Positions 9,197 to 18,643 of a stretch of 44,064 nucleotides of DNA are shown here, in pieces. The position numbers and the translations under genes are program-made. The notes beneath the pieces were generated by a model. It did not search any database. It was not told where the DNA came from and was given only the letters and a program-made list of their open reading frames with translations. Numbering within the stretch: position 1 is the stretch's first letter; each line of letters begins with the position of its first letter. Location of the stretch: positions 1 through 44,064 of the forward strand of contig JAIETA010000195.1 in assembly GCA_019745575.1 (NCBI GenBank), given 5' to 3'. The stretch is from Reyranella sp. GTDB taxonomy: Bacteria; Pseudomonadota; Alphaproteobacteria; Reyranellales; Reyranellaceae.

Positions 9197-10048
9197 GTGT
9201 CAACTCAACGGACGATCTTCTGGCTGAGGCAGGCGACGCTGATCGGGCTCTGCCTGCCCGCCATCGACCTTGTCTGGCGCTGGTACACCGACGACCTCGG
9301 CCCTCGCCCGGTTACCCTGGCAACCCACGCCACCGGCGACTGGGCCGTCGTCTTCCTGCTGCTGTCGCTGGCGATGACGCCGCTCCGGGCGACGCTCGAT
9401 TGGATGCCGCTCGTGCACATCCGCCGCCGCGTCGGCGTGGCGGCGGCGCTGTACGCGCTCGTCCACTTGCTGATCTACGTCCTCGACCAGAAGTGGAACC
9501 TGCTGGTCGTCGCCACCGAGATCGTCAAACGCTTCTATCTCACCATCGGCTTTGTGGCGCTGCTGGCGCTGCTGGCGCTGGCCGTGACATCGACCAGCGG
9601 CTGGCAGAAACGCCTGAAACGGAACTGGAAGCGGCTACACTGGCTCATCTACCCGGCGGCCGCGCTGGCGATCCTGCATTTCTTCATCCAGTCCAAGGTC
9701 AAGATCGGCGAGGCAGCGTTCGCCGCCGGCCTGTTCGCCTGGCTGATGCTGTGGCGCGTGCTGCCGCCCAGGCTGCGCACGAGCTACCTCGGGCTTGTTC
9801 TGCTGGCCGCCGCCGCCACTTTGGCAACCGTGGTCTTCGAGGCCGCATGGTACGCCCTGGTGAACGATATCGATCCCGTCCGGATCCTCGCCGCCAACCT
9901 CGACTCCGACCTGGTGCCGCGACCCGCCCACAAAGTCCTCCTCGTGTCGGTCGCAGTGATCGCCCTGGTCGCTGGCCGCCGCCTGGCCGCCGCAACAGCG
10001 AGGCTCTGGACGAAACGCTATATCCAGCCGACGATATCGACGCCCTGA
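9197..10048 (+). CDS. msrQ: MsrQ/YedZ-like heme-binding membrane subunit
   Basis: Ferric-reductase-like 6-TM protein with HATGDWAVVFLLLSLAMTPLRA, RRRVGVAAALYALVHLLIYV, KRNWKRLHWLIYPAAALAILHFF. Confidence 0.85.
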   Translation: MSTQRTIFWLRQATLIGLCLPAIDLVWRWYTDDLGPRPVTLATHATGDWAVVFLLLSLAMTPLRATLDWMPLVHIRRRVGVAAALYALVHLLIYVLDQKWNLLVVATEIVKRFYLTIGFVALLALLALAVTSTSGWQKRLKRNWKRLHWLIYPAAALAILHFFIQSKVKIGEAAFAAGLFAWLMLWRVLPPRLRTSYLGLVLLAAAATLATVVFEAAWYALVNDIDPVRILAANLDSDLVPRPAHKVLLVSVAVIALVAGRRLAAATARLWTKRYIQPTISTP

Positions 10049-10099
10049 CGCGAGGCGGCTCTTGCCGGCGATACGGCGCGAACGAACCAGGAGACGGCA

Positions 10100-10462
10100 A
10101 TGCCGCATCTCAGCATCCGCATCGACTTCGACGGTCGCGGCAGCCCGGCGGGTCGGCTGGGACCCGGCAAGGTGCTGCTGCTCGAGCGCATCGCCCGCGA
10201 AGGCTCGATCGCCGCCGCCGGCCGCTCGATGGACATGTCGTACAAGCGCGCCTGGCAGCTGGTGGCGGAGATCAACGCGGGCTTCGCCGACCCGTTGGTG
10301 GCGGCGCAGACCGGCGGAAAGGCCGGCGGCGGCGCCGCACTCACGCCGCGCGGCAAGGAACTGATCCACCACTATCGCGCCATCGAACGCAAGGCGTTGT
10401 CGGCCACCGCCGCGCACCTCAAGGCGCTGCAGGCGATTTCCGGCCGTCGTCGAAAAGACTAG
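10100..10462 (+). CDS. ModE-like winged-HTH regulator (N-terminal domain only)
   Basis: LGPGKVLLLERIAREGSIAAAGRSMDMSYKRAWQLVAEINAGFADPLVAAQTGGKAGGGAALTPRGKELI. Confidence 0.88.
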   Translation: MPHLSIRIDFDGRGSPAGRLGPGKVLLLERIAREGSIAAAGRSMDMSYKRAWQLVAEINAGFADPLVAAQTGGKAGGGAALTPRGKELIHHYRAIERKALSATAAHLKALQAISGRRRKD

Positions 10463-10495
10463 GCACCCCCCCAAGCCGTTACCGACGAGGACCCC

Positions 10496-12118
10496 ATGTC
10501 ACCGCTGTTTCTGCCGTTCACGCCGCGCTTCATCACCCTCACCCTGTCTGCGCTGACGACGGTTGCCCTGGGTCTGGCATGGGTCGACGATTCCGACTCG
10601 TTATTGCTGGGCGCCTGCTTCTGTGCGGCGGCGCTTTTGACCGCCATCGGCTTCCACGACCTCTTCCAGACCCGCCATGCGATTTTGCGCAACTATCCGA
10701 TCGCCGCCCACCTGCGCTTCCTTTTCGAGGCGATCCGGCCGGAGATGCGGCAGTACTTCTTCGAGGGCGACAAGGATGGCATGCCGTTCAGCCGCGACCG
10801 GCGCGCCGTCGTCTATCAGCGCGCCAAGATGGCGCTCGATGTCCGTCCGTTCGGCACCACCTACGACGTCTACGGCGACGGCTACGAATGGATGAGCCAT
10901 TCGATTGCGCCACGACCGGTCGGCAAGGAACCGTTCCGGATCATGATCGGCGATGCCGACTGCACCAAGCCCTACTCAGCCTCGGTGTTCAACATCTCGG
11001 CCATGAGCTTCGGCGCGCTCAGTGCCAACGCCATCCGCGCCCTGAACAGCGGCGCCAAGCGCGGCGGCTTCGCGCACGACACCGGCGAGGGCGGCTATAG
11101 CCCCTATCACCGCGAGGGCGGCGGCGACATCATCTGGGAGATCGGCTCGGGCTATTTCGGCGCCCGCAATCCCGACGGCACCTTCTCGCCCGAGAAGTTC
11201 GCCGCCGGCGCCGCCAACGAGCAGGTCAAGATGGTCGAGCTGAAGCTCAGCCAGGGCGCCAAGCCTGGACACGGCGGCGTGCTGCCTGCGCCCAAGGTGA
11301 GCCACGAAATCTCGCTGACCCGCGGCGTGCCGATGGGCGAGGATTGCGTCTCGCCGTCCAGCCATTCTTCTTTCTCGACTCCGGTCGAGATGATGCGGTT
11401 CATCGGCGAAATGCGCCGGCTGTCCGGCGGCAAGCCGGCCGGTTTCAAGCTCTGCATCGGCCACGAGTGGGAATTCCTGGCCATCTGCAAGGCGATGCTG
11501 GAGACGGGTATCTATCCCGACTTCATCGTCGTCGACGGCAAGGAGGGCGGCACCGGCGCGGCGCCGATGGAGTTCGTCGACCATGTCGGAAAACCGATGC
11601 GGCAGGGGCTTTATTTCGTACACAACGCCCTGATCGGCATCGGCGCGCGCCACCGCATCAAGCTCGGCGCCGCCGGCAAGATCATAACCGCCTTCGACAT
11701 CGTGCGTTCCATGGCGCTGGGCGCCGACTGGTGCAACTCGGCGCGCGGCTTCATGTTCGCGGTGGGCTGCATCCAGTCGCAGTCCTGCCATACCGACCGC
11801 TGCCCGACCGGTGTCGCCACCCAGGACCCGACCCGCCAGCGCGCGCTGGTCGTGCCCGACAAGGCCGAACGGGTCTACAACTTCCACCGCGCCACACTGC
11901 ACGAGCTGGCTGAACTGACAGCGGCGGCAGGGCTCGACCATCCCAGCGAATTCAAGCCCGAGCACATCTCCCGGCGGATCTCGCCCAGCGAAGTCATCAC
12001 CTTTGCCGACCTCTACCCGTCTCTGGCCAAAGGCGAGCTGGTCGCGGGTTCCGGCAACCCGCGTTGGCGACGGCCCTGGGACAAGGCCCAGGCCCACTCG
12101 TTCCGCGCCGTGGCCTGA
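10496..12118 (+). CDS. FMN-binding glutamate synthase family protein
   Basis: SFGALSANAIRALNSGAKRGGFAHDTGEGGYSPYHREGGGDIIWEIGSGYFG..GKEGGTGAAPMEFVDHVG..CPTGVATQDP. Confidence 0.92.
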   Translation: MSPLFLPFTPRFITLTLSALTTVALGLAWVDDSDSLLLGACFCAAALLTAIGFHDLFQTRHAILRNYPIAAHLRFLFEAIRPEMRQYFFEGDKDGMPFSRDRRAVVYQRAKMALDVRPFGTTYDVYGDGYEWMSHSIAPRPVGKEPFRIMIGDADCTKPYSASVFNISAMSFGALSANAIRALNSGAKRGGFAHDTGEGGYSPYHREGGGDIIWEIGSGYFGARNPDGTFSPEKFAAGAANEQVKMVELKLSQGAKPGHGGVLPAPKVSHEISLTRGVPMGEDCVSPSSHSSFSTPVEMMRFIGEMRRLSGGKPAGFKLCIGHEWEFLAICKAMLETGIYPDFIVVDGKEGGTGAAPMEFVDHVGKPMRQGLYFVHNALIGIGARHRIKLGAAGKIITAFDIVRSMALGADWCNSARGFMFAVGCIQSQSCHTDRCPTGVATQDPTRQRALVVPDKAERVYNFHRATLHELAELTAAAGLDHPSEFKPEHISRRISPSEVITFADLYPSLAKGELVAGSGNPRWRRPWDKAQAHSFRAVA

Positions 12119-12124
12119 GCACGC

Positions 12125-13309
12125 TCACCAGGGAGCGGCGTCGAAGAGGTCGATGAAGGTCTGGCGCGTGACGACCAGCGGCTCGATGTGTCTCGGCGAG
12201 CCGCCGCGGTGGAACCTGATCGTCCAGGCCGAGTAGCCCGACATGAAGAACCTCGCCTCGGTGCCGGCCGACGTATCGCCGTCGTCGGGGCCAAGGCCGA
12301 TCGCCTGCGGATACCAGCTGCCACCTTCGACGATCCTCCGCGGCCTCGACCAGCCCGCGGGATCGGCCAGGTCGTCGTTGAAGGAAACGAACACGCCGCG
12401 TTGGACGATGTCGCCGTCGCCCTTCTCCGTCCAGTTCAGCAGCATGACGAATTGGTCGAGGTCGCGGTTGTAGTGGACCGCCGGCCCCCACCACGCCGCC
12501 GGATCGCGATGCCGCCAGCCACGCTCGACGCCGAAGACCGGCGACCCGTCCTGCCGACCCACTTTCGGTTGCCAGCGCCCGTCGCGCCACAGTTGCAGAG
12601 ACGTCGGCGGGTCGCGCGACGCCACCGGATAGCGCAGGACCGAGACGCCCTGGACGCTCTCGTCGGGCACGTAGGCGGAGTAGTGCAGATAGAACCAATC
12701 CGCCGGCCGGTCGGCCACGGCACAGAAGTCGCCGTAGCCGCCGGTCAGGAATCCGTTTCGGTATCCGCAGTCGGCCTCGGCGTAGGGCACCCGCAGCAGG
12801 TCGCCGATCAAGTGCCAGCTCCTGCCCTCGTCGTCCGACCGCAGCGCCCCGATGTGCGGCAGGAAAAGAGGCTTGGTACAGGGCACCACCTCCTCCGCAT
12901 GATACCAGCCGAAGAGGCGGCCATCGGGACACCGCCAGACCGACTGGATCCACTTGCCGACCGATGGCGTCCTATCGTCGAGCAGCCGGACCGCGTCGAG
13001 CGGTCCATCCGGCCAAGGACCGCACTGGCCGGTGCGCCGATAGGTATGGCCGATCGGCAGGTAGTGCGACACGAACGCAAGCGGGCGGCCGCCCTGCCGC
13101 AGCAGCGGCGAGTTGGCGTCGGTCCGCCGCAGCGGTGGCGCGTGCAGCACAAGCGGCGGCGCCGGCACGATTTCAACAGCGATATCCAACGGCGTCTCCG
13201 ACCAAGCCGGCCGTCCGTTCCGCGGCGTGGCCGGATCCGGCCAAACCAGTTGCGAACCAGGCGATCTTGGCTCAGCAATAGCGCAGACAAAAGGCCGAGG
13301 ACCCGCCAT
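12125..13309 (-). CDS. secreted/beta-propeller-like hypothetical protein (possible glycosidase or sialidase-like fold; start uncertain)
   Basis: Long ORF with repeated W-rich blades (WIQSVWRCPDGRLFGWYHAEE, RSDDEGRSWHLIGDLL, SWYPQAIGLGPDDGD, ARFFMSGYSAWTIRF). Confidence 0.6.
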   Translation of the reverse strand: MAGPRPFVCAIAEPRSPGSQLVWPDPATPRNGRPAWSETPLDIAVEIVPAPPLVLHAPPLRRTDANSPLLRQGGRPLAFVSHYLPIGHTYRRTGQCGPWPDGPLDAVRLLDDRTPSVGKWIQSVWRCPDGRLFGWYHAEEVVPCTKPLFLPHIGALRSDDEGRSWHLIGDLLRVPYAEADCGYRNGFLTGGYGDFCAVADRPADWFYLHYSAYVPDESVQGVSVLRYPVASRDPPTSLQLWRDGRWQPKVGRQDGSPVFGVERGWRHRDPAAWWGPAVHYNRDLDQFVMLLNWTEKGDGDIVQRGVFVSFNDDLADPAGWSRPRRIVEGGSWYPQAIGLGPDDGDTSAGTEARFFMSGYSAWTIRFHRGGSPRHIEPLVVTRQTFIDLFDAAPW

Positions 13310-14537
13310 GACCGCCCCATTCGATGTCGCGCCGCTCTTGGCGCCGGGAACACCGGCGCCTGCCGTCAAGTGGAACGGCTTCCCCAAGTACAATTTCATC
13401 GGCGGCCACAACGATGCCAAGCACGTGCCGGTCGACGCCCTGATCGCCGCGGCGACGGCGGTGCTCCGGCGCGAGGGTGCGACGCTTGCCACCTACGGCC
13501 TGAACAGCGGCCCGCTCGGCTACAAGCCGCTGCGCGAATTCCTGGCCGGCAAGCTCAAGGACCATGCCGGCATCGCCTGCCCGGCCGACGAGATCCTGAT
13601 CACCTCCGGCTCCATGCAGGGCCTCGACCTGGTGAACAGCCTGCTGCTCGCGAGAGGCGACACCGTGCTGATCGAGCAGGAGACCTACGGCGGCGCGCTG
13701 ACCAAGCTCACGAAGCTCGGCGTCAACGTCATCGGCATCCCGCTCGACGAGGAGGGCCTGCGTCTCGACATCCTCGAACAGACGCTGGCCGACCTGAAGA
13801 AGAAGGGTGTGACGCCGAAATACATCTACACCATCCCGACGGTGCAGAACCCGACCGGCGCCATCATGGGCGAGGTGCGCCGCGCCCGGCTGATCGAGCT
13901 TGCCGCCGCCTACGGCGTCATGATCTTCGAGGACGAGTGCTACTCGGACCTGATCTGGAGCGGCAAGCGCCCACGCTCGCTCTACGCCATGGCCAACGGC
14001 GAGGGCGTGATCTTCATCGGCTCCTTCTCCAAGTCGATCGCCCCGGCGCTGCGCGTCGGCTACATCGTCGCCAAATGGGACATCCTGGCGCGCATCCTTG
14101 GCCTCAAGCAGGACGCGGGCTCCGGCGCGCTGGAACAGATGGTGCTGGCCGAGTTCTGCACCCAGCACTTCGCGGCCCACGTGCCCAAGCTCAACAAGGC
14201 GCTGCACGGCAAGCTGCAGGTCCTGCGCGAAGCCCTGGCCGAGCAGTTCGGCACGGCTGCCGAGTTCGGCGACCCGCCGGGCGGCATCTACCTCTGGATC
14301 AAGCTGCCCGAGGCGGTCGACACCCAGAAGCTGGCGCAGGCGGCGCTGGCCGCCGGCGTGTCGCTCAACCCCGGGCCGGAATGGTCGACCAACAAGGCCT
14401 ACGCGAAGAACCGCCTGCGGCTCTGCTTCGCCAACCCCGAGCCTGAGACCATCCGGCAGGGCGTGGCCGTCCTGGCCGAGGTCTGCCGCCGCGAGTTCGG
14501 CGTCCCGCTGCGCAGCGCCAACGTCGACAAGCGCTGA
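13308..14537 (+). CDS. PLP-dependent aminotransferase, class I/II (2-aminoadipate/MocR-type)
   Basis: YGLNSGPLGYKPLREFLAGKL..ITSGSMQGLDLV..TIPTVQNPTGAIM..SFSKSIAPALRVGYIV. Confidence 0.92.
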   Translation: MTAPFDVAPLLAPGTPAPAVKWNGFPKYNFIGGHNDAKHVPVDALIAAATAVLRREGATLATYGLNSGPLGYKPLREFLAGKLKDHAGIACPADEILITSGSMQGLDLVNSLLLARGDTVLIEQETYGGALTKLTKLGVNVIGIPLDEEGLRLDILEQTLADLKKKGVTPKYIYTIPTVQNPTGAIMGEVRRARLIELAAAYGVMIFEDECYSDLIWSGKRPRSLYAMANGEGVIFIGSFSKSIAPALRVGYIVAKWDILARILGLKQDAGSGALEQMVLAEFCTQHFAAHVPKLNKALHGKLQVLREALAEQFGTAAEFGDPPGGIYLWIKLPEAVDTQKLAQAALAAGVSLNPGPEWSTNKAYAKNRLRLCFANPEPETIRQGVAVLAEVCRREFGVPLRSANVDKR

Positions 14538-14716
14538 CGGGGCGATGAGCGGCACACGAAATGTGCCGCAAAAAGCCGCCAGCTGTGCCTGAGCGTGTGC
14601 CGCTGCGATTGAATCGCGCTGGTTCTTCAATGGCTTGGCCGACTCTGCGGCACAGGCCCGATCTCTTCGCGGCCCATCCCCGAATCGCGGGGCTGTCCCA
14701 CTCGCCAACAAGCAAA

Positions 14717-14744
14717 ACGCCCGCCGGATCTCTCCGTCGGGCGT
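14717..14744 (-). terminator. rho-independent terminator for the minus-strand VOC/SRPBCC/YceI operon
   Basis: acgcccgccgga-tctc-tccgtcgggcgt, 12-bp stem with one mismatch; minus-strand reading is followed by TTTTGCTT. Confidence 0.7.
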
Positions 14745-14827
14745 TCGGCCGGACTTTCCCAAGGTAACGAAAAACATAGCCGGAATCGGCGGATTCTGCA
14801 ACTTTTTGTCGGACCTTTTTCCGGCCG

Positions 14828-15247
14828 TCAGGCCGGCGCCACGATCACCATCCAGGACACGCCGAACCTGTCGGCGACCATGCCGAACCTGGGCGAGAAG
14901 AAGGTCTTGCCCAGCGGCATCTGCACCTGCCCGCCCTCGCCCAGCGCGGCGAACGTCCGGTCGGCCTCGGCCGCGTCCGGCACGGTGATCGTCAGCGCAA
15001 ACCCCTGAAAGACCGGCTGTCCGAGGCAGCGGCCGTCCGAGCCCATCAGCTCCGTGTCGCCGATCTTGAAGCTCATGTGCATGACCTTGTTCTCGGAGCC
15101 GGGCGGCAGGCCCATGGCCTCGCAGCTGGCGTCGGGATTCTCGCTGAAGCGCATCAAGGCCTCGACCTTGGCGCCGAGCACCTTCTTGTAGAAATCGACC
15201 GCCTCCTCGGCACGGCCGTCGAAGAAGAGATACGGCTGGATCTGCAT
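14828..15247 (-). CDS. VOC family (PhnB-like) protein
   Basis: MQIQPYLFFDGRAEEAVDFYKKVLGAKVEALMRFSE..SFKIGDTELMGSDGRC..LGKTFFSPRFGMVADRFGVSWMV. Confidence 0.92.
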   Translation of the reverse strand: MQIQPYLFFDGRAEEAVDFYKKVLGAKVEALMRFSENPDASCEAMGLPPGSENKVMHMSFKIGDTELMGSDGRCLGQPVFQGFALTITVPDAAEADRTFAALGEGGQVQMPLGKTFFSPRFGMVADRFGVSWMVIVAPA

Positions 15248-15265
15248 GGTGCTCTCCCGGTTGTC

Positions 15266-15727
15266 TCAATACGAATCGATGAAGTCCACGAACCGCTCGA
15301 GGCAGCCCGTCCAGCCGCCGCGATGATCGTCGCGGGCGACGTCGGTCTCGAAGCCGGTGTGCCACAGAGTCAGCCGTGTGCGCCCGTCACCGAGATCGAC
15401 GAAGGTGACCGACACCAGCGTCTCGGGATCGACGAGGCCGGCGGCGTTCTCGGTGACGTAGGTGAAGACCAGCCGCTCGGGCGCCACGACGTCGCGGTAA
15501 ACGCCGTGCTTCAGGATCACCGACCCGTCCGGTGCCCGCATCCGCCGGCGCCAGATGCCGCCCGGGCGCACGTCCATCTCGCAGGACAGCGTCGTGAAGT
15601 CCCGTGGCGCCCACCACGGCGACGCCTGTCGCACGTCCGTCCAGGCCGCGAACACCCGCGCGCGCGGCGCGCGGAGGTCGCGCGTCAGGATGAGTTCCGG
15701 CGCGACCGGCTTGGCCATCACGTTCAT
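15266..15727 (-). CDS. SRPBCC (AHSA1-type) domain protein
   Basis: ELILTRDLRAPRARVFAAWTDVRQASPWWAPRDFTT..GIWRRRMRAPDGS..TRLTLWHTGFE. Confidence 0.9.
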   Translation of the reverse strand: MNVMAKPVAPELILTRDLRAPRARVFAAWTDVRQASPWWAPRDFTTLSCEMDVRPGGIWRRRMRAPDGSVILKHGVYRDVVAPERLVFTYVTENAAGLVDPETLVSVTFVDLGDGRTRLTLWHTGFETDVARDDHRGGWTGCLERFVDFIDSY

Positions 15728-16377
15728 GGCGTCCGCGCGAATTCGGCATCGACCACAATCTCGATCGGGTCGGCGAACATCGCCGGCAGGCCGAAGTCCT
15801 GCGGCTTGATCCAGGCGCGGGCATGGACGCCGAGGCGCGGACTGCCGCCGAACCCCTTGCCGGCACCGACCAGCGCCACGTCGAATGTGACGGGCACGGT
15901 CTTGCCCATCAGCGTCAGCTGGCCGTCCACCTTGCCACTGGTCGCGTCGGCCTGGCGGAAGGCAGTGGACACGAACGTCACCTCGGGGAAGCGCGGCGCA
16001 TCGAGGAACTGATCGCCGGCAAGCTTGCTGGCGAAGCCTTTTACGTTCGACGTGATCGATTCGGTCACCACCTGGGCTGACAGCGTCGACCGTGCGACCG
16101 CATCGGGGTTCCAGACCAGCGTGCCGCCCGCGCGGTCGAAGCGGAAGACACTGTAGGAGTAGCCGATGTGCGAGACGCGAACCAGAACCGCCGAATGATC
16201 GGGGTCGAGCGCGTAGGTGCCGGCCGTCGCGTGCGCGATGTTGCGCTCACCGCAATAGACGCCGGTCGGCACGCCCGGCGGGCAGGTGCCCTGCGTCCAG
16301 GCGCCGGCAACCGGGGTTTGGGACAGGGCAACGCCCAGCAACAAGGCGCGCGCGACCGATGAGGCTGAAACCTTCAT
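15724..16377 (-). CDS. YceI family protein, secreted
   Basis: TYALDPDHSAVLVRVSHIGYSYSVFRFDRAGGTLVWNPDAVARSTLSAQV..FLDAPRFPEVTFVSTAF. Confidence 0.92.
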   Translation of the reverse strand: MKVSASSVARALLLGVALSQTPVAGAWTQGTCPPGVPTGVYCGERNIAHATAGTYALDPDHSAVLVRVSHIGYSYSVFRFDRAGGTLVWNPDAVARSTLSAQVVTESITSNVKGFASKLAGDQFLDAPRFPEVTFVSTAFRQADATSGKVDGQLTLMGKTVPVTFDVALVGAGKGFGGSPRLGVHARAWIKPQDFGLPAMFADPIEIVVDAEFARTP

Positions 16378-16399
16378 GACATGCTCCGAATTCGGAAAC

Positions 16400-16939
16400 C
16401 TATTTCTTCTCGGCGACAACCTTCAGGTTGGCGAGGCCGGCCGCGAAGTCGTTCCCGATCATGGCGTCCATGTTCATGAAAATGCCGATCAACTTCGTCA
16501 TGAAAGCGGCAGGCCCGTACATCGCCCAGGTGACAACCGTGTCGTCGCCTTTGGGTTCCATGGTGAATTCAGCCGTGTTGTGGCCTTCGAACGGCTTGAT
16601 GAAATCGAGCTTGATCAGGATCTTGCCCGGAGGCGTCGTCTCGGTGATCTCCATCCGGCCCTTGCCGACCTGATTGTTGCCATCCCATTCGTAGATCGCG
16701 CCCTTGCCGCTCGAGGCACCGCTGAAAGTCCGCTTCATCGCCGGGTCCTTCTTTTCATAGGGCGACCAGGCATTCCAGGCGCGCAGATCGTTGATCAGGG
16801 CGAAGATCTTGTCCGGCGGGGCCTTGATGCTGGCGCTGCGCTGGACGCGGAAGGAATCGGGCTTGCTGGCGGCATAGATCAGGACACCGACGACGAGGAC
16901 GGCGATGATGGCGGCGCCATAGCCAAGTGTCTTGAGCAT
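16400..16939 (-). CDS. SRPBCC family (polyketide cyclase-like) protein with N-terminal TM
   Basis: FRVQRSASIKAPPDKIFALINDLRAWNAWSPYEKKDPAMKRTFSG..AIYEWDGNNQVGKGRMEI. Confidence 0.9.
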   Translation of the reverse strand: MLKTLGYGAAIIAVLVVGVLIYAASKPDSFRVQRSASIKAPPDKIFALINDLRAWNAWSPYEKKDPAMKRTFSGASSGKGAIYEWDGNNQVGKGRMEITETTPPGKILIKLDFIKPFEGHNTAEFTMEPKGDDTVVTWAMYGPAAFMTKLIGIFMNMDAMIGNDFAAGLANLKVVAEKK

Positions 16940-16959
16940 CGTTGGGCCTTTCCGGAGAA

Positions 16960-16979
16960 ACTTAACTTATTTGTTAAGT
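16960..16979. promoter_or_regulatory. perfect palindromic operator candidate ACTTAAC-N6-GTTAAGT
   Basis: acttaac ttattt gttaagt about 20 bp upstream of the minus-strand start at 16939. Confidence 0.6.
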
Positions 16980-17035
16980 GTTAGAAACTCCGCGACGCCC
17001 TGTCAACCGGCGCCGAAACGACCTAAGAAATCCTC

Positions 17036-18643
17036 ATGACAGACATACAGACCGGCCGTCCGGCCACCCTCGCGCCGAACGGCATGGTGACATCGCCCCA
17101 TTCGCTGGCCTCGGCGGCCGGTGTCGACGTACTGCGGGCCGGCGGTTCGGCGGTCGATGCCGCCGTCGCCACCAGCGCCGCGCTGTCGGTGCTCTATCCG
17201 CACATGACGGGCGTGGGCGGCGACGCCTTCTGGCTGGTCTACGATGCCGCCACCCGAGCGGTTCGCTACATCGACGGCGGCGGACGGGCCACCGCCGGCG
17301 GCACGATCGAGGCCTTTACCCGGCGCGGCCTCGCCGAAGTGCCCTATCGCGGCGTCCTGCCCGGCACCCTCACCGTCCCCGGCGCGGTTGCCAGCTGGGC
17401 CGAGGCGCACGCCGCCCATGGCCGCCTGCCGCTCGCGCGCTGCCTCGAAAGCGCCATCGGCTACGCGCGTCACGGCTTCCCGGTGACGGCGCGCCTCGCC
17501 TACTGGCGCGAGCTGGCGCGGGAAGAACTTGCCAGGAGCCCGGAGGCCGCCGCGATCTTTCTCAAGGACGGCGCAGTGCTCACCAATCCCGATCTCGCCC
17601 GCACCCTGGAGGCGATCGCCGGCGATGGCTGGTACGGCTTCTATGAAGGCGACGTGGCGCGCGAACTGGTGCGCTGGTCGGCGGCCAATGACGGCTTCTT
17701 CACGCCGGACGACCTCCGGGCGCAGCTCGCGCGCTGGGGCGAGCCGCTCAAGGGAACCTACCGCGGCGTGGCGATCTACGAGACGCCGGCGCCGACCCAG
17801 GGCTTCGCCGTGCTGGAGATGCTGAACCTGCTCGAGCCGCTGGAGATGCACAAGAAGCCGTTCCTCGGCCCTGACTATGTGCACTTCATGGTGCAGGCCA
17901 AGCAGCTCGCCTATCACGACCGCGACCGACATCTCGCCGACCCGCGCTTCGCCCATGTGCCGATGGAACGACTGATCTCCAAGAAGTACGCCGACCAGCG
18001 GCGCGCGCTGATGGATCCGGCGCGGGCCGTCCCGTGGGACCGCATCCCCTCCTACGGCAGCCTGGCCGGCGACACGGTCTACATCGCCTCGGTCGATGCC
18101 CAGGGCAACGCCGTGTCGCTGATCCATTCCCTCTACGGCGGTTTTGGCGCGGCAGTGGTGGCGGGCCGTACTGGCGTTGTCTTGCAGAATCGCTCGGCCT
18201 ACTTCTCGCTCGATCCGAAGAGCCCCAACCGGGTCGAGCCGGGCAAGACGCCGCTGCACACGCTGATCGCGTCGATGGCGTTCCGTGACGACAAGCTGTG
18301 GGCCGTGCTGGGCTGCATGGGCGCCGACGGCCAGCCGCAGATCCATCTGCAAACCTACCTCGCGCTGATCGACCACGGCCGCGACATCCAGGAGGCCCTG
18401 GAGACACCGCGGTTCCTCTCCGGCCGTTTCGCCATCGGCGAGCCGCGCGACACGCTGCACATCGAAGGCCGCTTCCCGTCCGCCACCATCGCCGAGCTGG
18501 AACGGCGCGGCCACCTGGTCAACCGCTGGGGCGACTGGAACGAACTCGCGGGCCACGCTCACGGCATCACGATCGATCCCAAGAGCGGCCTGCGCGCGGG
18601 CGGCTCGGATCCGCGCAGCGACGGCGCCGCGATCGGATACTAG
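17036..18643 (+). CDS. gamma-glutamyltransferase family protein
   Basis: NGMVTSPHSLASAAGVDVLRAGGSAVDAAVATSAALSVLYPHMTGVGGDAFWLVYD..GDTVYIASVDAQGNAVSLIHS. Confidence 0.92.
   Translation: MTDIQTGRPATLAPNGMVTSPHSLASAAGVDVLRAGGSAVDAAVATSAALSVLYPHMTGVGGDAFWLVYDAATRAVRYIDGGGRATAGGTIEAFTRRGLAEVPYRGVLPGTLTVPGAVASWAEAHAAHGRLPLARCLESAIGYARHGFPVTARLAYWRELAREELARSPEAAAIFLKDGAVLTNPDLARTLEAIAGDGWYGFYEGDVARELVRWSAANDGFFTPDDLRAQLARWGEPLKGTYRGVAIYETPAPTQGFAVLEMLNLLEPLEMHKKPFLGPDYVHFMVQAKQLAYHDRDRHLADPRFAHVPMERLISKKYADQRRALMDPARAVPWDRIPSYGSLAGDTVYIASVDAQGNAVSLIHSLYGGFGAAVVAGRTGVVLQNRSAYFSLDPKSPNRVEPGKTPLHTLIASMAFRDDKLWAVLGCMGADGQPQIHLQTYLALIDHGRDIQEALETPRFLSGRFAIGEPRDTLHIEGRFPSATIAELERRGHLVNRWGDWNELAGHAHGITIDPKSGLRAGGSDPRSDGAAIGY

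Noticed and set aside
12188-14446. 752-aa plus-strand ORF
   Set aside because: Shadow frame across two better-supported genes; Arg/Ala-rich composition.
13272-15365. 697-aa minus-strand ORF
   Set aside because: Antisense shadow of the aminotransferase and VOC genes; no recognisable domain.
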